From contig NZ_LPNO01000035.1 in NCBI RefSeq assembly GCF_001952855.1, positions 328,951 to 392,950 on the forward strand: a stretch of DNA of 64,000 bases, written 5' to 3'. The position numbers were made by a program, and so were the translations under genes. Below the pieces are notes generated by a model. It was given only the letters and a program-made list of their open reading frames with translations, did not search any database and was not told where the DNA came from. This document shows positions 17,797-26,194 of the stretch, one piece after another; positions within the stretch are counted from its first letter, which is position 1, and each line of letters opens with the position of its first letter. This DNA comes from Pseudomonas sp. ATCC PTA-122608. Its GTDB lineage: Bacteria; Pseudomonadota; Gammaproteobacteria; Pseudomonadales; Pseudomonadaceae.

Positions 17797-17842
17797 TACC
17801 GCCAGCGCGCTCGCTGCGCGCCCAGCCACTCCGGAGAGCCCC

Positions 17843-18274
17843 ATGTCCGTGCACGTTTATCAATGCCCCGTCCGCTGGTCTGACATGGACGTTTATGGGG
17901 TGGTCAACAATGTCTCATTCCTGCGCCTGCTGGAGGAGGCGCGGGTCGACTTCATCTGGCGCCTGGGTGCCGAGCAGGGTGACGCGTTCTTCAGTGGCGG
18001 CTCGGTGGTGGTCAGGCATGCGATCGAGTACAAGCGCCCGCTGGTGCACCGTCACGAACCTGTGGCGATTCACATGTGGGTGTCCGAGGTCCGCGCGGCG
18101 GCGGTGACCATCGAGTATGAAGTGCGCGATGGCGAGACCTTGTGCGCACTGGCATCGACCACCATGGCGCCGTTCAACTACGAAGGGCGTTACCCACGGA
18201 CCATGAGCGACGAGGAGAGCGCGTTTTTCGAGCGCTTCCTCAACCCGCGCAAGGCCGTGTCATGCGCCTGCTGA
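17843..18274 (+). CDS. Hotdog-fold acyl thioesterase (4HBT/YbgC-FadM type)
   Basis: The 143-residue protein carries the 4-hydroxybenzoyl-CoA thioesterase-family motif RWSDMDVYGVVNNVSFLRLL, with the catalytic Asp in the D-x-D-x-x-G-V-V-N-N stretch. It probably hydrolyses the finished acyl-ACP or acyl-CoA. The start at 17843 (GGAGAG upstream) gives the family-length protein; an earlier ATG at 17786 would overlap the preceding stop and cannot be excluded. It overlaps the FAH gene by 13 bases. Confidence 0.85.
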   Translation: MSVHVYQCPVRWSDMDVYGVVNNVSFLRLLEEARVDFIWRLGAEQGDAFFSGGSVVVRHAIEYKRPLVHRHEPVAIHMWVSEVRAAAVTIEYEVRDGETLCALASTTMAPFNYEGRYPRTMSDEESAFFERFLNPRKAVSCAC

Positions 18275-19125
18275 GGGTCGGTGCAGCGGGGCGCGAGCGT
18301 CCCTGCGCCGTCGCCGTCGATGGCTCGGTGCGTGACCTGAGTGCCTGGGTTGATGACTGGGCCGGTGCGTCGCTGGCGATTCCGGTGGTCGCGGAACTGG
18401 CTCGGCGTTTCACCCAGGGCTGGGCGTCGCTGCCCCAGGTGCACACCGAGCATGAACGCATCGGCCCGGCGCTGCGCCCGGGGCAGATCCTGTCGATCGG
18501 CCTGAACTACCACCGGCATGCCCGTGAGGCGGGCATGCCGGTGCCGGACGAGCCCATTGTGTCGAGCAAGTCCGTGCACGCGCTGGGCGGCCCCTTCGAT
18601 GAACTGGTGTTGCCTCTGGACGGCGACAAGACCGACTGGGAGGTGGAACTGGGCGTGGTGATTGGGCGACGGGTCCAGTATCTGCCCACGCCCGCCGACG
18701 CCGCCGCCTGCATTCTCGGTTATTGCACCGCCAATGACTTGTCCGAGCGCGGTTGGTTGCTGGAGCGGGGCGGGCAATGGATCAAAGGCAAGTCGTTCGA
18801 CGGTTTTGCGCCGTTGGGCCCTTACCTGGTGACGGCCGAAGAGGTGCCGTCGCCCCAGGCGCTGGAGTTGATCTGCCGGGTCAATGGCGAGGTTATGCAG
18901 CACGACAACAGCCAGGACATGATCTTCGACGTGCACCACCTGGTTCACTACCTCAGCCGCTTCATGACCCTGCACCCTGGCGACGTGATCCTCACCGGCA
19001 GCCCGGGTGGCATGGCCCTGGGGCGCCCGGACCAGCCTTTTCTGCGTGAGGGCGATGTGGTGGAGGCCGAAGTGGTTGGCCTGGGTGCCCAGCGCCAGGT
19101 ATGCCGCAGGTTCGATGGACGCTGA
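18262..19125 (+). CDS. Fumarylacetoacetate hydrolase (FAH) family protein
   Basis: The 287-residue protein has a short N-terminal domain and a FAH core from about residue 75 (ILSIGLNYHRHAREAG). The metal ligands are retained: two Glu in TDWEVELGVVIG and an Asp in TANDLSERG. Family members cleave or decarboxylate beta-diketo acids such as acylpyruvates, or isomerise related dienols. In this cluster it may act on an acylpyruvate-like or beta-keto product. The start ATG lies within the end of the thioesterase gene, which indicates translational coupling. Confidence 0.87.
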   Translation: MRLLRVGAAGRERPCAVAVDGSVRDLSAWVDDWAGASLAIPVVAELARRFTQGWASLPQVHTEHERIGPALRPGQILSIGLNYHRHAREAGMPVPDEPIVSSKSVHALGGPFDELVLPLDGDKTDWEVELGVVIGRRVQYLPTPADAAACILGYCTANDLSERGWLLERGGQWIKGKSFDGFAPLGPYLVTAEEVPSPQALELICRVNGEVMQHDNSQDMIFDVHHLVHYLSRFMTLHPGDVILTGSPGGMALGRPDQPFLREGDVVEAEVVGLGAQRQVCRRFDGR

Positions 19126-19145
19126 CACGCTAATAAGGAGATGAC

Positions 19146-20591
19146 ATGACAGTTCCCGCCCAGGCTCTTTTCCGCAGCGCGTTGCGTGAGGCGCCGGCCG
19201 AATTGATCGAGGCCCTTGCCGCACGCTTCGCCGAACGCTTTTCCACTGCCACCGCGGTGCGCGAGCAGCACGGCCGTGACGAGTCGGCCTATGTCGACGC
19301 ACCGTTGCCTCAGGCCGTGGTGTTCGCCCAGGGCACCGACGACATCGTCGACACGGTGCGCCTGGTTGCCGCCCACCGCGTGCCCTTGATTGCCTACGGT
19401 GCTGGCTCGTCGGTCGAAGGCCACCTGTTGGCCGTGCAGGGCGGTATCAGCCTTGACCTGAGCCAGATGAACCAGATCCTCGCGATCCATGCCGAAGACA
19501 TGACCGTCACCGTGCAGCCGGGGGTTACCCGTCGCCAACTCGAAGAAGCCCTGAAGGGCACCGGGCTGTTCTTCCCCATCGACCCGGGCGCCGATGCCTC
19601 CATCGGTGGGATGTGCGCCACCAGCGCCAGCGGTACCAATGCGGTGCGTTACGGCACGATGAAAGAAAACGTGCTGGCGCTGCAGGTGGTGACCGCTCGC
19701 GGCGAGGTGATCCGCACCGGTACCCGGGCGAAGAAAAGCAGTGCCGGCTACGACCTCACTCATCTGATGGTCGGCAGCGAAGGCACCCTGGGCATCATCA
19801 GTGAAATCACCTTGCGCCTGCACCCCGTGCCGGAGTCGATCTGCGCTGCGGTGTGCTCGTTCGACAGCATCGACCAGGCGGTCAACGTGGCGATCCAGGT
19901 GATCCAGTCCGGGATCGCCGTGGCGCGTATCGAGTTGATCGACGCCAACACCGTGCGCATGGTCAATGTGCACAGCAAGCTGGAATTGCCCCAGGCGCCG
20001 ATGTTGCTGATGGAGTTCCATGGCAGTGAGCTGGGCGTGCGCGAGCAGGCGCAGGCCGTGGAGGCGATCGCCAGTGACTGGGGCGGCCAGGCGTTTCAGT
20101 GGGCCACCAGCGTGGAGGACCGGCGGCGGCTCTGGACGGCGCGGCACCATGCCTATTTTGCGGCCATTCAGTCGCGCCCCGGTTGCCGGGCGATCAGCAC
20201 CGACACTTGCGTGCCGATCAGCCGCCTCGCCGAGTGCCTGCTGGACTCCATTGCCGAAGTCGATGCGACCGGCATGCCGTATTTCCTGGTGGGGCATGTG
20301 GGTGACGGGAATTTCCACTTCGGCTATCTGGTCGACCCTGAAGACCCCGAGCAAAGGGCGCTGGCCGAGTCCCTGAACGATCGCCTGGTGGCGCGGGCGA
20401 TCCGCCTCGCCGGCACCTGCACCGGCGAGCATGGTGTTGGCCTGCACAAGCAGGGGTACCTGCTCGACCAGGCGGGCGAGGGCGCCGTGGAGATGATGCG
20501 CGCGATCAAGCGCACGCTGGACCCGGACAACATTCTTAACCCCGGAAAGATCTTTTCCTTCGACAAACCTGCCAGGGAGGCACGCCCATGA
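19146..20591 (+). CDS. FAD-linked 2-hydroxyacid oxidoreductase (D-lactate dehydrogenase/GlcD type)
   Basis: The 481-residue protein has an FAD_binding_4 (PCMH) domain (about residues 55-235, with AYGAGSSVEGH and the PGADASIGGMCATSASG motif). A C-terminal FAD-oxidase domain contains the GHVGDGNFHF metal-binding motif and ends with CTGEHGVG. It should oxidise a D-2-hydroxy acid to the 2-oxo acid and pass electrons to a quinone or cytochrome. AAGGAG precedes the ATG. It overlaps the ketoreductase gene by four bases (ATGA). Its place in an acyl-chain operon suggests a 2-hydroxyacyl substrate. Confidence 0.88.
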   Translation: MTVPAQALFRSALREAPAELIEALAARFAERFSTATAVREQHGRDESAYVDAPLPQAVVFAQGTDDIVDTVRLVAAHRVPLIAYGAGSSVEGHLLAVQGGISLDLSQMNQILAIHAEDMTVTVQPGVTRRQLEEALKGTGLFFPIDPGADASIGGMCATSASGTNAVRYGTMKENVLALQVVTARGEVIRTGTRAKKSSAGYDLTHLMVGSEGTLGIISEITLRLHPVPESICAAVCSFDSIDQAVNVAIQVIQSGIAVARIELIDANTVRMVNVHSKLELPQAPMLLMEFHGSELGVREQAQAVEAIASDWGGQAFQWATSVEDRRRLWTARHHAYFAAIQSRPGCRAISTDTCVPISRLAECLLDSIAEVDATGMPYFLVGHVGDGNFHFGYLVDPEDPEQRALAESLNDRLVARAIRLAGTCTGEHGVGLHKQGYLLDQAGEGAVEMMRAIKRTLDPDNILNPGKIFSFDKPAREARP

Positions 20592-21346
20592 ACACTGCAT
20601 CTGACGCACACGACGCGAATATGCGCACGGTATTGGTCACCGGAGGCTCTCGCGGGCTTGGCGCGGCGGTGGTCGCAGACCTCGCGGCGCGAGGCCTGAA
20701 CGTGTGTTTCACGTACCTCAATAGCGACGAGCAGGCGCAACAATTGGTGGCGTCGCTGGGGGCGGACAAGGTGTTGCCCGTGCGCGCCGACGGGCGTGAC
20801 GCGAGTGCCATCGCGCAGGCGGTCAAACAGTGCGTCGCGCATTTCGGCTGCCTCGACGGATTGGTCAATAACGCCGGTATTACTCGCGACCGCGGTGCAC
20901 TGGCGATGAGCGCCGAGCACTGGCGTGACGTGATCGGCGGCAACCTCGACAGTGCCTTCTACGCCTGCAAGGCGGTCCTGCCGCTGTTCGTCGAGCAGGG
21001 CCATGGTGTGGTGGTGAACATGGCCTCGATTTCCGGGTTGGTCGGCGTCGCGGGCCAGGCCAACTATTGCGCGAGCAAGGCCGGGCTGGTCGGCATGACG
21101 CGCTCTATGGCGGTCGAGTTCGGCGCCCGTGGCGTGCGGATCAATGCCGTGGCGCCGGGCTTCATCGACACTGACATGACCCGCAAGCTCAACGAGCGGC
21201 GCGTAGCCGAGATGGAAAACCGCATCCCCATGCGTCGCTTCGGCACCCCGCAGGAGGTGGCCAAGGTGGTGGCGTTCATGCTGTCGGACGACGCCGCCTA
21301 CATCACCGGCCAGGTCATGGTCGTGGACGGTGGCCTGGTGACCTGA
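20588..21346 (+). CDS. 3-oxoacyl-ACP reductase-like SDR (FabG type)
   Basis: The 252-residue classical SDR has a cofactor-binding TGGSRGLG motif (about 18-25), NNAG near 95, catalytic Ser and YCASK, and the C-terminal VDGGLVT typical of FabG. It should reduce the beta-keto group of an ACP-bound intermediate with NADPH. It overlaps the previous stop by four bases, so it is the last coupled gene of the cluster. A decayed reading frame follows at 21392. Confidence 0.9.
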   Translation: MNTASDAHDANMRTVLVTGGSRGLGAAVVADLAARGLNVCFTYLNSDEQAQQLVASLGADKVLPVRADGRDASAIAQAVKQCVAHFGCLDGLVNNAGITRDRGALAMSAEHWRDVIGGNLDSAFYACKAVLPLFVEQGHGVVVNMASISGLVGVAGQANYCASKAGLVGMTRSMAVEFGARGVRINAVAPGFIDTDMTRKLNERRVAEMENRIPMRRFGTPQEVAKVVAFMLSDDAAYITGQVMVVDGGLVT

Positions 21347-21391
21347 GCTGTTTGGCAGCCCCGGTACTTTGAATTTTCGGAGCAGATCAAC

Positions 21392-21676
21392 ATGACAAGG
21401 GATGCCAGGCTCGGGGGCGTGCGCCAGATGGCTGCGCTGTTGCGCTGGAACGCCACGGTCATGGTGGTCCAGGCCAACTGCGGGCAGGCCCCGTGACCGG
21501 GGCCGCGTTCCATCTCTATTATTACTCGCTTTGGGTGCTCTGGCGGGCGCTGTCCTACGACCTCGAAGGGTGGCGCAGCCTGCTGGTGGCGACGCACTTG
21601 GTTCAACAACATTGCCTTGGGCTATTTTGCGGGCCGCTATGATTCCTTTTTGCCATCCTTGATGATCGGGCTATGA
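21392..21676 (+). pseudogene. Decayed small membrane-protein gene with two frameshifts
   Basis: Three protein-like segments occur in order. MTRDARLGGVRQMAALLRWN begins at 21392 and stops at 21496. A shifted frame from about 21496 to 21598 reads FHLYYYSLWVLWRALSYDLE and on. The first frame resumes as WFNNIALGYFAGRYDSFLPS to a stop at 21676. Joining them needs one shift and its compensation, giving about 94 residues. It may be a dead tenth member of the preceding cluster, or an error-prone stretch. Family not recognised. Confidence 0.4.
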
Positions 21677-21709
21677 TCGGAACCATATGAACCAGACGCG
21701 CCATGACTT

Positions 21710-22573
21710 ATGCCCGTTGACCTGCAAGCCCTCTATCCCAAACTTATCCACCTGATGTTGGATACGGTGTTTGTGGTCGACAGTGACAACCTGATTGTCT
21801 TTGTGAGTGATGCCTGCAAAGCGCTGCTCGGTTACCGCGCCAGCGAACTGATCGGCACCCCGATCACCGACTACATGCACCCCGAGGACCTCGCGCGCAC
21901 CCGGGCCTCGATTGTGCGGGTCATGAACGGCAAGCCCCACGTCGACTTCCGCAACCGTTACATCCGCAAGGATGGCAGCGTGGTGCACATACTGTGGGCA
22001 GCGTTCTGGTCTGAAGACGAAGGCGCGCGGATTGGTGTCGCGCGGGACATTACGGCCCTTACACAAGCTGAAGAAGAGCTACGTTTCCTCGCCCATCATG
22101 ACCCGCTGACAGCCCTCAACAACCGGTCGCTGTTCAATGACCGACTGGACGCGGCCCTGCAAGCGGCCCAGCGACACGACAGTAAGCTGGCGCTGTTGTT
22201 TCTGGACGTCAATCACTTCAAGTGCATCAACGATGTGCATGGCCATGCCGTGGGCGATCGCGTGCTCTGCGTGATTGCACGGCGGCTGGAAGGCTGTGTA
22301 CGCGGAAGTGACCTGGTGGCGCGAATGGGCGGCGACGAGTTCACGGTGTTACTGACAGACATCCAGTCGGAGGACGCCGTTTCCGGAAAAGTCGCGCAGA
22401 TACTCGCGGTCATGGCCGAGCCGCTGAGCGCTGAGTTTGGCGCGGTGAAAATGCCGTCCTGCAGTATTGGCGTGGCGTTTTATCCGGCGGACGGGAAGGA
22501 TGCCGATACGCTGCTCAGCCATGCGGATGGGGAGATGTATCGGGTAAAAAGGGATCGGTTTGCGGGTGAGTGA
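21710..22573 (+). CDS. Diguanylate cyclase with PAS sensor domain
   Basis: The 287-residue cytosolic protein has a PAS domain (about 10-118, ending ARDITALTQAEEEL) and a GGDEF domain (about 125-285). The active site GGDEF is intact at 207-211. The product-inhibition I-site RGSD lies at 198-201, five residues before it. It should make cyclic-di-GMP from GTP and control biofilm or motility. No TM segment is present, so the signal is cytosolic. Its last 59 bases overlap tail-to-tail with the next gene, another cyclase. Confidence 0.92.
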   Translation: MPVDLQALYPKLIHLMLDTVFVVDSDNLIVFVSDACKALLGYRASELIGTPITDYMHPEDLARTRASIVRVMNGKPHVDFRNRYIRKDGSVVHILWAAFWSEDEGARIGVARDITALTQAEEELRFLAHHDPLTALNNRSLFNDRLDAALQAAQRHDSKLALLFLDVNHFKCINDVHGHAVGDRVLCVIARRLEGCVRGSDLVARMGGDEFTVLLTDIQSEDAVSGKVAQILAVMAEPLSAEFGAVKMPSCSIGVAFYPADGKDADTLLSHADGEMYRVKRDRFAGE

Positions 22574-24110
22574 TCACTTCCCGCAACTGATGCTCCACTC
22601 GGTTGCGCCCCAGTTTTTTTGCGCGATACAGAAGACTGTCGGCCTTTTCCAGCAGATCAATCGCTACCACTACGCCACGCAGGTGGCTGGAAGTGATACC
22701 CGCGCTGATGGTTACGATGCCTGCCGAACTGCCTCTGTGTTCAATTTTTGCAGCCTCTATGGCTGAACGCACTTCCTCGGCGATCTTTACCGCACCTGCA
22801 AGCTCCGTTTCTGGAAGCAGGATTACAAACTCTTCTCCTCCATACCGGGCAGCGAGGTCGGCTGGGCGGTTTATATTTTTACCTATTAACGCTGCGATTT
22901 GTTTCAAGCATTCGTCACCGAGAACATGGCCGTAATAGTCGTTGTACTGCTTGAACCAATCGATATCGATAAGTATGAGCGCTACGCTATTTCCAGTGCG
23001 GCATGCTCTCGCCCACTCTTGTGCCAGTGTCGCGTCGAAACACCTACGATTAGGCAACTCCGTAAGGCTGTCAGTCTTGGCAATATGTTCTAAATCACAA
23101 TGCGCAAGGCGCAGCTCTTCTTCTGCCACTAACAAACGTTGAATTTGTCGGTAAAAGAGAAAACCCAGACTGGTCAGCACAACAATTATCAGCACCACCA
23201 TAATCGATGCCTGGTAGACGTACGTCCACCATGTTGCAAATACTGAGTCTAATGACAATCCTGCTGCAGCGACGATCGGAAGGCCCCGTATGCGGCTGTA
23301 GGCATAGACTCGTTCTACCCCGTCCACGACGGACGTCAGCCTGGCTGTCCCGTCGTTGCTGTTGATCAGATAGCGACTAAACAGCTCTCCCTTTGCGATA
23401 TTAGTTGTCATGAGCGCGTCAATCATTGGCCGGCGGGCAAGCAAATCGCCGTTGTTCAGCGCCAGCAATATCACCCCTTGTTTGTCTACGTCTAAACGCT
23501 CAAAGAAACTTTGAAAGTAGGCGACGGGCAACGTCGCCAACACCACGCCGCTGAAGCTGCCATCTGGGTATTGAGTGCGGCGGCTGACAGGGATGATCAT
23601 GTCGCCGGTGGTGCGGCTCAAAATGACCTGGCCTACATGGATGGCCGTGCCAGGGTGGTTCTTGTGGTAGATAAAATAAGAACGATCGCTATTGTTCTTT
23701 GCGACCGTCGCTGACGAGAACGAATTGACTACCCAGTTGCCATTCTTGTCGAAAATGAATAATCCTTGAATCCCGTCGGTTGCCTCAACGTTACTGGCCA
23801 TTATTTTGGATAAGCGAACTTTCTGTTCGTCGCCAAGTTTGTCATTTTCAACGCGCTCTGCAAGGTCGCTCAGAATGTTTTCAGCTTGACGCAAGGTATC
23901 TTGAGCCTGCTGCTCGGAAGCCCGAACAATGTTATGAACAGCAATTTTGGCGTTCGCCAATCGTTCGTCCGCCGATTGCTTTAGCTGCCAGGCAATTGCG
24001 GAAACCAGCATGACACAGACCAAGAGGATGAAAGCGATCAGGCCCACAGAAAGAGCTTTAGGTGTTAACCGACCAGACACGAGCGTTATGCTTTTCATGG
24101 AACTCTTCAT
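22515..24110 (-). CDS. Membrane diguanylate cyclase with periplasmic dCACHE-like sensor
   Basis: The 531-residue protein has TM1 at about 21-43, a periplasmic dCACHE-like domain at about 45-290 (including SDRSYFIYHK and VSRRTQYPDGSFSGVV), TM2 at about 301-320 and a C-terminal GGDEF domain. The active site is GGEEF at 424-428 with an I-site RPAD at 415-418. It should make cyclic-di-GMP in response to an extracellular ligand. A second start (24098) has a better ribosome site. The C-terminal tail beyond the GGDEF fold is encoded in the region shared with the opposite cyclase. Confidence 0.92.
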   Translation of the reverse strand: MKSSMKSITLVSGRLTPKALSVGLIAFILLVCVMLVSAIAWQLKQSADERLANAKIAVHNIVRASEQQAQDTLRQAENILSDLAERVENDKLGDEQKVRLSKIMASNVEATDGIQGLFIFDKNGNWVVNSFSSATVAKNNSDRSYFIYHKNHPGTAIHVGQVILSRTTGDMIIPVSRRTQYPDGSFSGVVLATLPVAYFQSFFERLDVDKQGVILLALNNGDLLARRPMIDALMTTNIAKGELFSRYLINSNDGTARLTSVVDGVERVYAYSRIRGLPIVAAAGLSLDSVFATWWTYVYQASIMVVLIIVVLTSLGFLFYRQIQRLLVAEEELRLAHCDLEHIAKTDSLTELPNRRCFDATLAQEWARACRTGNSVALILIDIDWFKQYNDYYGHVLGDECLKQIAALIGKNINRPADLAARYGGEEFVILLPETELAGAVKIAEEVRSAIEAAKIEHRGSSAGIVTISAGITSSHLRGVVVAIDLLEKADSLLYRAKKLGRNRVEHQLREVITHPQTDPFLPDTSPHPHG

Positions 24111-24249
24111 AGTGTTGCCATGCTGACCCTTACTGTGAGTTTTCCAAACTCATCAATACCAGGTTGAGTGTACCTATAGCGATCAGAGTACCGAGTCAAT
24201 ATGGGCTTAATAAGCCAAACATGCACGCGATAAAACTACGCAGGATCAA

Positions 24250-24270
24250 CGAGAACGGCAGCGGTTCTCG
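24250..24270. other. Small perfect hairpin
   Basis: Arms CGAGAAC (24250-24256) and GTTCTCG (24264-24270) with a seven-base loop lie between the cyclase start and the kinase-like gene end. No T tract follows on either strand, so a terminator role for the minus-strand kinase-like gene is only possible. Confidence 0.3.
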
Positions 24271-24320
24271 GTAGTTGAGTCTCAAAGCGCACATAACGAA
24301 GGCATGTTGAGAGCCGTGAC

Positions 24321-24884
24321 TTAGTCTTCCTGGTTTCGGGCTGTTGCGATGCCTTGCGACAATCCATGAATGACATCCGCCGCCATTTCTTCGGTACTGT
24401 TCAACCCATCAACTCTGACAATCGGTATGGTCTGCTTCGACATCCAGCGCTCGTGCCACGCCCTGCTGCGTCCGGAAAAGCTCGGGTCGTCGTACTGTGA
24501 TGCCCATGCCCGGAAGGCCACATGTATCTCATGCATATCGCCACCGGGTGCGATCCGATTTCCGAAGTGCTCCTTTTCACGTGCAGCCAAGCGTTCAAGC
24601 CGAACGGGGGTAGGCGTTGCCACAAACACAATCAGGTCGGCGTCGTTGATCAGTGCATCTCCCCAACTCATACAAGAGCCGGTGAGCACCCAACCGTCAT
24701 CACCGAAGCGTTGCTGAATCAGCGCCACACGCTCATCGGGCGGGCGCTTGGTTGTAAAAGGAGGGTTGGTGGGCAGCCAATAGAAGTCATCGACATCGAG
24801 ATGGCGAAGGCTGAGCAAAGAGGCGAGGGTACGACCCAGCGTGGTCACGCCTGCGCATGAGGCGCCTGTGATGTAGATCCGCAA
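24321..24884 (-). CDS. P-loop kinase-like protein (adenylate/shikimate-kinase-like AAA family)
   Basis: The 187-residue protein has a P-loop at residues 7-15 (GASCAGVTT) and an LDVDDFYW motif near 33, followed by WVLTGSCMSWGD and a lid-like ARE...R region. This is the layout of small nucleotide-kinase-like proteins. The Walker A lysine is replaced by Val; close relatives with GASGSGTTT are also lysine-poor in my recollection, so this may be a family trait. Substrate and activity are unknown. It is followed on the same strand by the cyclase gene, after about 210 bases. Confidence 0.75.
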   Translation of the reverse strand: MRIYITGASCAGVTTLGRTLASLLSLRHLDVDDFYWLPTNPPFTTKRPPDERVALIQQRFGDDGWVLTGSCMSWGDALINDADLIVFVATPTPVRLERLAAREKEHFGNRIAPGGDMHEIHVAFRAWASQYDDPSFSGRSRAWHERWMSKQTIPIVRVDGLNSTEEMAADVIHGLSQGIATARNQED

Positions 24885-24912
24885 TGGTTTCCTCCGTGAG
24901 TATCCGCAGGCC

Positions 24913-25539
24913 CTAGCGCTGCTGAAAAGCTATTTTCAGCCCCAGCCCCATAAACAAAGTACCGATGATCTTTCCTTCCCAGCGGCGCAGCCTTGAAAGG
25001 CCCGTCATCCATTTGCTCAAAGGACGAATAGAGACCGAAATGAGCGTGGTATACACCGCACTGAGGCCCGAAAAGATCAAACCCAGCACCGCGAATTGCG
25101 CCAGGGAAGAACCCGATTCCGGATGAATGAATTGCGGCAGGAACGCCAGGAAGAAAATCGCGGTTTTCGGGTTCAGCACTTCGGCAACCACCGCCTGGAA
25201 ATACGCCTGGGTCGAGGTCACTGTGGGCAGGTCTTTGCGCGTGGTCGCGCCAGGCTTGGCCATAAACGCGCGTATGCCCAGGTAGATCAGGTAACAGGCG
25301 CCGACGATTTTAACGACGTTAAATGCCACGGCCGAGGTCATCAGGATGGCGGAAAGGCCCAACGCCGCACACAACGTATGGATAAGGTCCCCCGAAGCCA
25401 CGCCCAGCCCGGTGGCAATCCCGACCTTGCGGCCACCCTGGAGGGTGCGGGTGATCACCAGAAACACGGCAGGGCCGGGGATCAGGAAAAGGCCGATTAC
25501 AACGGCTATGTACGTCAGGATGGGGGCCAGTTCGAACAT
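24913..25539 (-). CDS. LysE family translocator
   Basis: The 208-residue inner-membrane protein has about six TM helices and the LysE/RhtB signature FLIPGPAVFLVITRTLQGGR near residues 18-37, plus LNPKTAIFFLAFLPQF near the middle. It should export an amino acid or related metabolite. It is 28 bases upstream of the kinase-like gene in the transcriptional direction, so the two could be cotranscribed. It is one of two LysE proteins in the window. Confidence 0.9.
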   Translation of the reverse strand: MFELAPILTYIAVVIGLFLIPGPAVFLVITRTLQGGRKVGIATGLGVASGDLIHTLCAALGLSAILMTSAVAFNVVKIVGACYLIYLGIRAFMAKPGATTRKDLPTVTSTQAYFQAVVAEVLNPKTAIFFLAFLPQFIHPESGSSLAQFAVLGLIFSGLSAVYTTLISVSIRPLSKWMTGLSRLRRWEGKIIGTLFMGLGLKIAFQQR

Positions 25540-25669
25540 CGTGCGTCATCTCAAGATTGGAAGCGTCCTACAGTTATCCTCATCCAGGGCGTTAAAGCAA
25601 TCCAGGTGATCTGCCTGTTTTCAACCTTCAGGTTGTCGCTGGCACGGACTACTGGTGTGACTGCACCGG

Positions 25670-26194
25670 TCAACAAAGCTCTTCGCTGACCGCGTCGGCC
25701 CACATCGCCCCCGGCACTGCCGCTGCGGAGTCAACCCGCTTGATCTCAGCCAGGCAGCGTTCCAGCGTACTGTCACGCAGATGCTCCTGGAAGATGCACA
25801 GGCACTGCGCAAACAGCACCAAGGTGGAATTGATGAAAACGCGCGCGTTATCGAAATCATGGTTGAAGTAAACGACCTCGCGGCTTCGACGATCGATGGC
25901 CAAAACGTCTCCCGAGCCGTTTTGGCCAAGCGGGAAATAGTCCTCGCTAATTCCGTACACCATCAGCCGGTGGGCGATTTGCGATGGGCTGTAGGCTTCA
26001 AGACTCAAAAAGGGCGCGGCGTCGCGCGGCAGCCCCTGTTTGACGAGGAACTCCGCGTCTTGTGGGGCGAGGGAACAGACCTGGCCAGCCTCGTAGACAA
26101 CAAATTCGTCTAGACACAGGTCCAGTTCCGGCGGGACGAGCGGCTGCGACGATATAAATCGTGCCTTGAAGTCAAACCCGGTCATGTTCTTCAC
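25670..26194 (-). CDS. SUKH-4 family immunity-like protein
   Basis: The 174-residue protein resembles SUKH-4: a GLPRDAAPFLSLEAY segment near 54, a GDVLAIDRRSREVVYFNHD segment in the middle and INSTLVLFAQCL toward the C terminus. SUKH superfamily members are commonly immunity proteins against contact-dependent or secreted nuclease toxins. No toxin gene is beside it. It is translationally coupled (four-base overlap) to the preceding glutathione S-transferase gene. The function is inferred only from fold family. Confidence 0.7.
   Translation of the reverse strand: MKNMTGFDFKARFISSQPLVPPELDLCLDEFVVYEAGQVCSLAPQDAEFLVKQGLPRDAAPFLSLEAYSPSQIAHRLMVYGISEDYFPLGQNGSGDVLAIDRRSREVVYFNHDFDNARVFINSTLVLFAQCLCIFQEHLRDSTLERCLAEIKRVDSAAAVPGAMWADAVSEELC

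Noticed and set aside
15976..17844. 622-codon minus-strand ORF opposite the acyl-CoA-oxidase-like gene
   Set aside because: It is antisense to a gene with clear domains; its composition is His/Arg/Gln-rich as expected of a GC-rich shadow frame.
18948..20609. 553-codon minus-strand ORF opposite the FAD oxidase
   Set aside because: Shadow of a well supported flavoprotein; no recognisable motif or ribosome site.
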